Shown here: positions 1-9,127 of the stretch, one piece after another
Numbering within the stretch: the first letter of the stretch is position 1
How the letters are laid out: every line of letters begins with the position of its first letter
NCBI RefSeq assembly: GCF_030272615.1
Contig: NC_081413.1
Coordinates: 606,336,209-606,400,208 of the forward strand
Reading direction: 5' to 3'
Length of the DNA stretch: 64,000 nt
Source of the DNA: Cryptomeria japonica
Taxonomy: Eukaryota > Streptophyta > Pinopsida > Cupressales > Cupressaceae
The notes under the pieces: model-generated
What the model saw: only the letters and a program-made list of their open reading frames with translations
What the model was told of the DNA's origin: nothing
Databases searched by the model: none
Made by a program: the position numbers and the translations under genes

Positions 1-1855
1 CCTAAAATGAACATAATAAGATGCTTATTAATGAATGAATGAATGCACTTTGTAACTAAATGGATAACTGAATGTGTGTGATGATAATAAGTTGATAAGA
101 TGATAATGGATAATTTATACTGGATGAAATGTTTTAGTAAATGATTTAAAACAACCAAAGACAATTTGATCCCATGAATGAATCTAATTATTTATGATTG
201 ATGCAATGATGAAAAAGATTTTTAATGAAAACTAATGTCAATAATGAACTATATGCAATGTTTTAAGTTAAAAAATGACATGAATGGACATAATGCAAGA
301 TGCACCTAAATGCAATGATGATATTGCCATGAGGAATGCAAGGTTTTTAAGACTTTACATGATGCACTGATGATGTATCAGAGTACTCGGTCGTGATTGT
401 ATCCAAGACTAGCTTAATTTTCTCATTTTTGCATATAAAACCTCTATATGAATAAGTGAACAGATGGGTGATATGCAACGAAATGCAATATATAAATAGA
501 TGAGATGAAATGACGATCCATAGTGCTCTATTTTCATCATTGAGCTTTAAAATGTTGAAAGAGAATACAAGCATCTTGACACAATGATTCAAGATGACCT
601 GAGTATTTCTTTCATGGATTTTAATATAGCAAGTTAATACAAACGACTTGATATAAGGGTCAAGTCAACCAGAGTATTGCTTGCGGAACAGACAAGGATC
701 ATCTCCTTTCATGCATGACTTGGATCGTCCTCCTTGATCTTAGGCTTGATCAGATCCTGAGACAAGTACATACCGTACTAAGAAATAAAAACCTTTATCC
801 AATCTGGAGGAAGAGGAACCAAAGAATGAGCATTGTACCTGCAACCAAACAGTATATATACATAAAGAATAAAGAATAAGGATCCTTGGTAATGGTTCAT
901 GCCCATATGGTCGAGGTATACGCTGTAGTCAGCAAGCCGTAGTGATCTATGACTGTATTTTGCATAAGATCATGTAGCTTGGTGAACTTCCCACGTAGAC
1001 ACCATTAGGACATGCCCCAGAACTTCATCGGAGTTAATGCGCAAACGATATAAAACAATGCTGCAAGATGCCGATACAGATAAACAAACGATTGTACTCA
1101 CAAATCAACCAATTATTTGATAGCTTAACATAATTTTCTTGTCAAAGAAAACGTCACTTTTGTCTTTGTTTTGGTAAGGAAGGATGCATCCTTGTTGAAG
1201 ACAGTTTGATTGTTGATGTGGATTGTGTGGTCATTTGGTAAGTGGTCATTGTGTGAGTAGTTTGTCAATGTTTATTTTGGTATCTGCATGGATGGGTATG
1301 TACAAGGTGTTGCCATGTTTTTGTTTATTTTCGATGGGTTTTGTTGATGTTTTTGGATTTTGTGAATCATTTTTGAATGTTTTTGGATTTTTGAGAGTCA
1401 TTTTTTGAATGTTTTTGATATTTTCTGATGATTGCCTGAATGAAGAGCGTAATGACATATAAGACAATGTAGAATCCACTTCCATCACGAGGGTAAGGGT
1501 ATTGCCCCCAGTTTGTAGACCTGACTATGAAAAGGTGGGATGCTAGACGCATGGAGTACTTTCTTAATTGTAGATCAAATAACAAGCCATGGTTGGGATG
1601 GATGGATGTATGTGTGCATGAATGTGATCGCAATGAGCCTGAAAGATACTGGAGCCATTGCCTTTACGAGTGGCACCTGTTTGCCAGGTTTTTACCATCG
1701 TACTTACCCAAGGTGCCACCGGAGTGGTTGTTCATCGTTTGGATGCATGATTTTTTTCTTTTACTTTTGTGAATGTTTTTGTATTTTCTTCAGGACATTT
1801 TCTGAATGTTTTTGATATTTTCTGATATGCAGGGGAGCCTGATGCTCTGTATACC
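1..1855 (-). other. 3' untranslated region of the Tat element
   Basis: No coding region is supported between the integrase stop and the window edge. A T-rich motif of the form GAATGTTTTTGNATTTT recurs at about 1372-1440 and 1770-1830, and short ATGA/GAATGA-rich stretches fill 1-330. Long 3' non-coding tracts are common in Tat elements. No polypurine tract or LTR start could be fixed. Confidence 0.5.
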
Positions 1856-4195
1856 TTAGGTATAAAACCGTTTGAGGTGCATGTTGTTGATTGGATCTGC
1901 AAGCGGTTCTCCTTCTGATGTAGCCAACTGATATGCCCCGGACCCGAATACAGCAGTGACAACATATAGGCCCAGCCAGTTTGATTCAAACTTGCCTTGA
2001 TGTTCTCTATTTGGTTGGTTGCGAGGATTTTCTCGAAGAACAAGATCACCTACCTCAAATGTACGAGGTATAACTCGGTGATTGTAGCTTCTGCTCATGC
2101 GCTGCTGATAGGCTTTGAGATGGTTGTATGCAGCTTGTCGCTTCTCATCAAGTAACTCTATGTCCTGAAGACAGGATACTCTGTAGGCTTCATCATCGAT
2201 GAGATTGTGCAAGGAAACCCGTAGTGATGGGATCTCGACCTCAATAGGTAAGATAGCTTCAACACCATAGACCAATGAATAAGGAGTTGCACCTGTAGGG
2301 GTTCGAATGCTAGTTCGATATGCCCATAATGCTGGATTCAATTGAACATGCCAATCACGACCGGCATCATTGACTGTCTTCTTTAGGATTCTCAATATGT
2401 TTTTATTGGATGCTTCAGCCTGACCATTGCCTTGTGGGTAATAGGGGGTGGAAAAGCAATGTTGGATATGAAATTTCTCACAAAGCTCACGGACATCCTG
2501 ATTTTTAAAAGGAAGACCGTTATCTGTGACAATGGACATGGGCACACCATACCGGCAGATGATGTAGTTGAGGATGAATGAGGCGATCTGCTTGCCGATG
2601 ACTTGGGTAAGTGGAACAGCTTCGATCCACTTGGTGAAATATTCGGTGGCGGTAATAATGAATTTATGGCCATTGGATGAAGATGGATGAATCTTACCCA
2701 CAAGGTCAAGACCCCATTGACAAAAAGGCCATGGTGTTGTGATTGGTTGCAGTTCTTGTGCTGGTGCATGTATCAGGTCGCCGTGGACTTGACATTTCTT
2801 GCATTTTCTGACAAAGTAGTAGGAATCCTTTTCCATAGATGGCCAATAGTATCCAGCTCGCATGAGTTTCTTGGCTAGTGATGGACCACTGGAGTGAGTC
2901 CCGCAAATTCCTTCATGTTCTGCTTCCAAAGCCTTTGTTATCTCATCTTGTTCCAGACATCGAAGGAGAGTACCATGAAGACTACGTCGGTATAGGGTTT
3001 CGGCAATAATGGTATATCGAGCAGTTTGGCGAATGAAGGTTTTACGTTGGTTATTCGATTGGTTGGGAGGAAGGGTATGATCGCGAAGATAGGTGTAGAA
3101 CTCACCGTACCATGGGGATTCGGAACCAACAAGGTGACATATCATTTCAGATTCGGGGATATCATAAGCGGGGATCCAAAGCTGTTCTACCAAGAACTCG
3201 TAGCGTGTTGAATTCTGTGGAAGATCTAGTAGAGATGCGATGGTAGCCATAGTGTCAGCAGCTCGATTCTGATCTCTTGGTATCTGCTCAAAGGTGATAG
3301 TAGTAAATGATGTCTTTAGAGTGTCCACCATTTGCTTGTATGGCATGAGTTTATCATCTTTGGTCTGATATTCATCAGTTGCTTGTCGAATGACCAGTTG
3401 TGAGTCGCCATATACTTGTAGTTCTTGTAATTTCCATTGTATGGCTAATCTGAGTCCTATGATCAAGGCCTCATACTCTGCTATATTGTTGGTGCATGGA
3501 AATGTGAGCCTGTAAGACTTCGGGATGCTATCACCTTGAGGTGTGATAAACAAAATGCCTGCCCCCGAGCCATGCCTAGTATATGAACCATCAAAATATA
3601 GTTTCCATGGCTGTGCTTCTGTGATCATGAATATCTCTTCATCTGGAAAATTGGAAATGAGAGGATGATCGCCTATGAGTGGTGCATCGACCAACTGATC
3701 TGCAATAACTTGACCTTTGATAGCTTTACGGTCCACATACTCAATGTCAAATTCACTTAGAATCATCACCCATTTAGCCAAGCGGCTTGTCAATGCTGCT
3801 TTGCTGAGTAAATACTTGAGTGGATCAATCTTTGCGATGAGTTGTACCTTGTGCGTCAACAGATAGTGCCTCAGTTTAGTGGCTGCTAAGATTACTGCTA
3901 GGCAAGCTCGCTCAATAGGTGTGTAATTGAGTTCATAGCCAACTAGTGTGCGAGAGATGTAGTAAACAACACATTCTTTGCCTTCTGCATTATGTTGTGC
4001 CAATAATACACCTAATGCTGTACTTGTCGCTGAGATATAAAGTAACAACGGTCTACTTGGATCTGGTGGCATCAGCAATGGTGGATTCATGAGATAGTCT
4101 TTAAGTTCCTGAAATGCTTGCTGGCATTTGTCATCCCACTGAAAGCGGATGTTCTTGTGTAGCAGGTGTGTGAATGGGTGACACTTATCAGCCAA
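1856..4195 (-). CDS. RNase H, additional RNase H and integrase part of Tat pol
   Basis: This 779-residue open stretch is the C-terminal part of the polyprotein. Residues about 50-170 are the original RNase H, degenerate at its first catalytic position (LYISATSTALG). Residues about 197-325 are a second RNase H with WKLYFDGSYT (D202), E240, D264 and a D near 314. Integrase follows, with a zinc-binding H426/H434/C465/C468 set and the DDE triad D497 (GLDLVG), D558 (VTDNG) and E594 (GQAEASN), ending in a DNA-binding tail. The first codon of the open stretch is TTG, not a real start: the frame continues upstream through a TGA at 4211-4213 into RT. Translation as a separate protein is unlikely. Confidence 0.88.
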   Translation of the reverse strand: MADKCHPFTHLLHKNIRFQWDDKCQQAFQELKDYLMNPPLLMPPDPSRPLLLYISATSTALGVLLAQHNAEGKECVVYYISRTLVGYELNYTPIERACLAVILAATKLRHYLLTHKVQLIAKIDPLKYLLSKAALTSRLAKWVMILSEFDIEYVDRKAIKGQVIADQLVDAPLIGDHPLISNFPDEEIFMITEAQPWKLYFDGSYTRHGSGAGILFITPQGDSIPKSYRLTFPCTNNIAEYEALIIGLRLAIQWKLQELQVYGDSQLVIRQATDEYQTKDDKLMPYKQMVDTLKTSFTTITFEQIPRDQNRAADTMATIASLLDLPQNSTRYEFLVEQLWIPAYDIPESEMICHLVGSESPWYGEFYTYLRDHTLPPNQSNNQRKTFIRQTARYTIIAETLYRRSLHGTLLRCLEQDEITKALEAEHEGICGTHSSGPSLAKKLMRAGYYWPSMEKDSYYFVRKCKKCQVHGDLIHAPAQELQPITTPWPFCQWGLDLVGKIHPSSSNGHKFIITATEYFTKWIEAVPLTQVIGKQIASFILNYIICRYGVPMSIVTDNGLPFKNQDVRELCEKFHIQHCFSTPYYPQGNGQAEASNKNILRILKKTVNDAGRDWHVQLNPALWAYRTSIRTPTGATPYSLVYGVEAILPIEVEIPSLRVSLHNLIDDEAYRVSCLQDIELLDEKRQAAYNHLKAYQQRMSRSYNHRVIPRTFEVGDLVLRENPRNQPNREHQGKFESNWLGLYVVTAVFGSGAYQLATSEGEPLADPINNMHLKRFYT

Positions 4196-4210
4196 TTGTG
4201 CAATGAATCT

Positions 4211-5155
4211 TCAGATGGATTGAAGCCGTCCTTGTAGTGTCCTTAGCTGACTGATATTCTTTGGAGGTGGCATGTCCATTATTGCCTTAACCTTTGCTGG
4301 ATCGACCTCAATGCCTTTGCTTGAGACAATGTATCCTAGAAGCTTCCTGGAGGTCACTCCAAAGACACATTTCTTTGGGTTGAGTCGAACATGATATTGT
4401 TCCAGTCTATCAAAGATTTGATCTAAGATGTGGAGATGTCCTTCTCTAGTAAGTGATTTTGCTAGTAAGTCATCCACATAATCTTCCATCATAGTATGCA
4501 TCATGTCATGGAAGATGGTGGTCATTGCTCTCTGATAGGTCACTCCTGCATTCTTTAGACTGAAAGGCATTACATTCCAGCAGTATGTGCCCCATGGACA
4601 TGTGAAGGCTGTCTTATGTTGGTCCTCTGGTGCGATCTTTATTTGATTGTATCCTGAAAAGCCATCCATGAGTGAAAGCAGGGCATGTCCTGCTGTCAAA
4701 TCCACTATGATGTCGATATTTGGTAGAGGGAAGTCATCCTTAGGAAAAGCCTTATTTAGATCTCTGAAGTCTGTACAAATGCGGATGCCCCCTTTTGGTT
4801 TGCTGACTGGCACAATGTTGGAGATCCATTCTTCATAATCAATTGGTCTAATGAAACCAACATCTAGGAGTTTCTTGAGTTCTATTTTGACTAGCACTGC
4901 AATCTGGGGATGCATCTTACGAAGCTTCTGCTTGACAGGTTTGGCTCCTTCTGCTATGGTGAGGTGATGCATGACTAAATCAGGATCAAGCCCAGGCATG
5001 TCTGCATATGACCATACGAAGTTGATCTGACGCTTCTGGAAGAACTCTATGAATTGAGGCTGTTCCTCTGGAGTGAGAAGAGATGCCAGATGTATGATAT
5101 GAGGTTTTTCAGGAGTCCCCACATTGTATTCTTTGGTCTCCTCAATAAGAATCAT
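4211..5155 (-). CDS. Reverse transcriptase part of Tat pol
   Basis: This 314-residue segment carries the RT palm and fingers: KGGIRICTDFRDLNKA, the first catalytic Asp at D164 (SLMDGFSGYNQ), and the YVDD box at residues 226-229 (EDYVDDLLAKS). It is bounded by TGA stops at 5159-5161 and 4211-4213. The downstream TGA sits where related elements have an Arg codon, so CGA to TGA is the simple explanation. The Met at 5155 lies just inside the frame and is not evidence of a separate start. All catalytic residues I can check are present. Confidence 0.88.
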   Translation of the reverse strand: MILIEETKEYNVGTPEKPHIIHLASLLTPEEQPQFIEFFQKRQINFVWSYADMPGLDPDLVMHHLTIAEGAKPVKQKLRKMHPQIAVLVKIELKKLLDVGFIRPIDYEEWISNIVPVSKPKGGIRICTDFRDLNKAFPKDDFPLPNIDIIVDLTAGHALLSLMDGFSGYNQIKIAPEDQHKTAFTCPWGTYCWNVMPFSLKNAGVTYQRAMTTIFHDMMHTMMEDYVDDLLAKSLTREGHLHILDQIFDRLEQYHVRLNPKKCVFGVTSRKLLGYIVSSKGIEVDPAKVKAIMDMPPPKNISQLRTLQGRLQSI

Positions 5156-5158
5156 AGA

Positions 5159-7621
5159 TCATTCCTGTTGTGTACTAGCAGGGAGAATGTCAAACCCTTC
5201 ATCCTCAGGCACCTCAGAGAGGTTTTCACCGTTGGATACGCTCTTTCTTTTTACTTTTGTCGGATCAAACAGCGCCACAGTGTGGTTTTCACTGGAAGAT
5301 CCATGTTTTAATGTTATATTTTTGCAGCTGAAGGGTTTGGCATCCGCCCCGAAGTATGCGGCGCTATTAAGTTCAATGGCGAATCCAGCTTTGTGATCCC
5401 CTCTTGGTAGATTATCCCTTAATTCCAAAAAGTCAATGATAGCCTCATCGTTTTGGAAGAGGTCAAGACATGGGGAATGTGGTTGGTTCCATTCGATGAG
5501 TTCAGGGTGGACAATGGGCATTACTTCATCGATTAGATTAAGTTCGTTAGAGGTATCAGTGAGGGTTAAGACAGTGTGGTGAAGGTTGTTGATGGTACTC
5601 TCCCTATCAGAATCAGGCGTCGGATGAGACGTAGGGTCTGTGGAAGATGTTTCCAGCTCAGGTACCCAAGTGGTCTTTATCTGTGCTTCTTCGTAAATAG
5701 GAATGTCTTTGCGTGGCGGAGGTGGTGATGTGTCTTCCTCATCTGAAGTGTTAAGCTGTACAGAATCAAATTCCCACTCATGTGAGTCGGTCTCTGAATC
5801 ACTTTCCAGCATCCGATTGCTATACCATACTGGGATGTCTTTGGAGTTGAACACGGCAGGTGTGATTGGTTTATGTATCTTTGTGGTGATCGGTGCTGCA
5901 GGAACCGTGATGGGGTTTAAAGGATTTGTTACTGGAAGTATCGGTAATGGTGACTCAGTGGCTTCTGCTGGAATTACTGGCGCCATAGATGTTGCTGCGG
6001 GTTCTGATACAGTTGCTGCTGCTATTGATGTTATTGATGGGATTACTGGTTCGTTTGGTGGGATGATTAGCATTGTAGATGGTTGTGGTGGGTTTGTGAG
6101 CCTCGATGGGGCAGTGGGGATAGTGTTTGATGGTGCTTTGATTATGAAAGGTGTCCTCTTTGCAGTAGGTGGGCAAAATGGTTTGCTAGGTTTTCCTTTG
6201 AATCTGAGTTTAGGAAGGATCTCTTTTTCAAAACCTAGGCCTGTATTACCTTTGGGCTTGAATTCCGGCAGTAGCGGTTCGTGTCGTCCTTGTTTGCAGT
6301 ATCCCAAAGCACTCTGACCATCATATCCCATTCTTTGCATAATGAGGAGGCCTTTGCCATATTGTTCCGTAGGAAGTGTAACTTGCGGTTTGTCAGTGGT
6401 GATGGGATCTTTATAGATCCAGTCCGCTAGGTCCTCATCTTGTGTTTCTTCCTCTTGACTCTTTCCAAGGATGAAAGGCGTTAAGGCACATGCTGGCGTG
6501 ATTAGTGGTTGCCGGAGCAACTGCTGTGGTTTACCATGTGTTCTAGGAGAAGTGGGCATTTGTCCCACACAAAAGAGCTGACTCAAGTTGTATTCTCCCA
6601 GACCTTCCTCTGCTACTTTCATCTTAAGCTTTTCTTGCTTGGGTATAGGGGTGTTCGAACTGGCAAGAGAGGCGGGACTTACATATGATGTGGAGGAAAT
6701 GGCTTCTCTATTATTAGGAACAGTAATTTCTGGTTGATGGCTGATATTATGGCAAAATGCAAAGGGATTTGGATCGCCCAGGATTGTGATCTCTGCACCA
6801 TTATGTGGGAACTTGATACATTGATGGTAGGTAGATGGAACAACTTGCATGGCATGTATCCAAGGTCTCCCTAACAATAGATTATATGGCAGAGGAAGGT
6901 CCAGAACCTGACAAATGATATGCTTTACCACAGGGCCCACTCGGATTGGTAGTACCATAGCTCCTTTGGATGAACGCTCTGCATCATCATAGGCTTTGAT
7001 GGTGATCTTCTTACGAGGATCCACTGATTCTATTGCATATCCCAATGCCGTGACCAACTGAAGTGTGCAAATGTTTAGGCCTGCTCCATTATCGATCAAG
7101 ACTCGCTTGATCCTGTGTTGGTTGACAAAGCCTTCAATGTGGAGTGAGGCGTTATGAGGTTGCTGGAACGAAGAGTTGTCACTTTCAGAAAAAGTGAGAC
7201 AAGGTGATGACTTTAGATTTCCAACCATGGCTTGAAATTGGTCCGTATTCAAGTTTGCAGGGACTGACGCCTCTTGGAGTGCTTGATCCAAGATAGTTTT
7301 ATGAGATGGTGACAGGCGTAATAGCTCTAAAATGGATATAAGCACAGGCGTTTTATCTAATTGTTCCACAAGATTGTATTGCTTTGGGATGGAGGTGGTG
7401 CCTTGTGGAGCTACCTTGATGGTGACCTTGCCACGACGTGTAACAACATTGCAATTTGAGGTGGGATTTTTGAAGGTTATGGTTGCGATTTGTTCACTGG
7501 CATCATACAGGTGATTGACAGTGTAATTATACGCAGCTTGCGTATAATCAGTGGTACCAGGACCTCGTCTGGACGTGGAAGGACCCCTTTGATCTTGCGA
7601 TGGAAGTGGATTCTTGAACAT
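5159..7621 (-). CDS. Aspartic protease plus G-patch-like domain of Tat polyprotein
   Basis: This is an 820-residue open stretch. An aspartic protease lies around residues 160-260, with the active-site motif VLIDNGAGLN (D177-N-G-A, as in other Tat elements, rather than DTG/DSG) and the flap-end motif YNLLLGRPWIH. Residues about 422-466 resemble a G-patch: a Gly-rich segment with RMGYDGQSALG, then GLGF after a basic spacer. The remaining ~350 residues are low-complexity Pro/Thr/Ser-rich linker with acidic patches, and no recognised domain. A single TAA (7640-7642) separates it from gag in the same frame, and a single TGA (5159-5161) separates it from RT. Confidence 0.8.
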   Translation of the reverse strand: MFKNPLPSQDQRGPSTSRRGPGTTDYTQAAYNYTVNHLYDASEQIATITFKNPTSNCNVVTRRGKVTIKVAPQGTTSIPKQYNLVEQLDKTPVLISILELLRLSPSHKTILDQALQEASVPANLNTDQFQAMVGNLKSSPCLTFSESDNSSFQQPHNASLHIEGFVNQHRIKRVLIDNGAGLNICTLQLVTALGYAIESVDPRKKITIKAYDDAERSSKGAMVLPIRVGPVVKHIICQVLDLPLPYNLLLGRPWIHAMQVVPSTYHQCIKFPHNGAEITILGDPNPFAFCHNISHQPEITVPNNREAISSTSYVSPASLASSNTPIPKQEKLKMKVAEEGLGEYNLSQLFCVGQMPTSPRTHGKPQQLLRQPLITPACALTPFILGKSQEEETQDEDLADWIYKDPITTDKPQVTLPTEQYGKGLLIMQRMGYDGQSALGYCKQGRHEPLLPEFKPKGNTGLGFEKEILPKLRFKGKPSKPFCPPTAKRTPFIIKAPSNTIPTAPSRLTNPPQPSTMLIIPPNEPVIPSITSIAAATVSEPAATSMAPVIPAEATESPLPILPVTNPLNPITVPAAPITTKIHKPITPAVFNSKDIPVWYSNRMLESDSETDSHEWEFDSVQLNTSDEEDTSPPPPRKDIPIYEEAQIKTTWVPELETSSTDPTSHPTPDSDRESTINNLHHTVLTLTDTSNELNLIDEVMPIVHPELIEWNQPHSPCLDLFQNDEAIIDFLELRDNLPRGDHKAGFAIELNSAAYFGADAKPFSCKNITLKHGSSSENHTVALFDPTKVKRKSVSNGENLSEVPEDEGFDILPASTQQE
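6224..6358 (-). other. G-patch-like segment in Tat polyprotein
   Basis: The translated segment begins GKGLLIMQRMGYDGQSALG and ends GNTGLGFEKE, with glycines at G-patch spacing and an aromatic residue after MG. It lies about 250 residues C-terminal to the protease active site. The assignment rests on motif reading only. Confidence 0.6.
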
Positions 7622-7639
7622 CTGATGATCATTATTGGT

Positions 7640-9127
7640 TTATTTTGGGTCATGCCCTTCAATTTCAATTTCTCCTCGGTCAATAAGATCCTGAATGAGA
7701 TCTTTCAATCGATGACAATTATTTGTCTTGTGTCCTCTTCCTTGATGGAATTCACAATGTTCAATATCTCTCCACCATGCCGGTTTGACCTGAGGCTCAT
7801 AATTTGATAACTTAGGTAGAGTGATCAAATTCTGAGAAATGAGTTGTCGCATCACTGTTTCAATGGGTTCCCCTAAGGGAGTGTATGTGCGTTTTTGTTT
7901 TTGTGGACGGGGTCTTGGTTCATCATGAGATGTGATGCGACCTTGATTAGGAAGAACATTTGTGTTATTTTGAGGTGGAGGATTTTGTCCTGCAAACTGA
8001 ACCACAGGTTGTGCATTTTGGACAGTCCGAGCATCCACAACTCCATCGTTGACGATATTCTTATTCTTATTCCAGAAGTTCGGTTTATCGCTATTGAAGC
8101 GCGGGCGAGGACCATCTTTGGGTTCATTAAAGATTTTGATGAGTGCCCTTTCACATTTTATACCTTTGGTGATCATATCGTTAAAAGAATCTGTATCTTT
8201 GACATCCAGGTGAAATTCCATTTCTTCGTTTAAGTTGGAAATGAAAATTTCCACTAGTTCTCGTTCAGGTAACTGAAGAGAACGTCTGCTAGACATTTGG
8301 CGCCATCGTTGCAGGAATACTGAGAATAATTCACCTGGTTTTTGTTTGGTGTTGCATAGATCAGCCATGGTGATGTCGCGTTCAATATTATAAGAGTAAT
8401 GAGATAGGAACTTCTGGATGAGTTCCTCAAATGTTCTAATGCCACCTGGTAGTCGGGAAAACCATTATGTGGTTGTTCCTCCCAAGCTTTGGGGAAAAAG
8501 GTGCATTAGGTATGTGTCCTCATAAGCCACTTCAAGACAAGCGGAATGAAATTCTCAGACATGATCACGAGGATCTCCCTTTCCTCTATATTTTTCGAAT
8601 TTTGGTGTTTCGAACCCGCGTGGAAAGGGTGGCATATAAAGATTCCTATCAAACGGATAGGGACAGATGTCGTTAAGTGAAAATTGATTGGTCTTAACAC
8701 CATTATGAAGTTGTTGGGCGAGATTCTCGACTTGTTGCCGCAACATCTCCATTTCATTTGGAGGAGGAGGTGGTGGGTTACCTCGAGGAATGTTATATCT
8801 GATGTGATCTCTACGCCTTTCCTCCTCATGGCGACTTTGTCTTTCTGATGCTTGTCTTAATTGGGCAAGATCAAAGTCTAAGGGGAGTTTGGCTCCTTCT
8901 TGAGCGAGTTTTAAGAAGTGAGCATCTGCGTTGCTCCTTAGTATTTCATCAAATAATCTGTTAAAATGAGGATTATGCTGAACCCTTTCGATTGTTGAAG
9001 GAGTGGGTGTACCTGGGTTTTCATCATTCCCATTTCCTCCAAGTGCTTCTTGAAATTCATTGAGATTGTCCTCTTCTTCCTCAATTTCTATTTCTCGTTG
9101 CCTTGATCGTGATCGGGTTTGAGCCAT
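7640..9127 (-). pseudogene. Tat gag, interrupted by two in-frame stops
   Basis: The start MAQTRSRSRQREIEIEEEED at 9127 is followed by a coiled-coil and Pro-rich region. The conserved gag core follows, from the phrase PKFEKYRGKGDPRDHV through the second part beginning near 8368 (LCNTKQKPGELFSVFLQRWR). The two parts are in one frame: only TGA at 8555-8557 and TAA at 8465-8467 interrupt it. Both fit C-to-T change (CGA and CAA). The C-terminus contains a region like a single zinc-knuckle remnant (CEFHQGRGHKTNNCHRL). It closes with TAA at 7640-7642, the only barrier to the pol frame. Confidence 0.82.

Noticed and set aside
5703-6317. 204-codon plus-strand ORF
   Set aside because: It is a shadow of the Pro/Thr-rich linker and G-patch region of the minus-strand Tat polyprotein.
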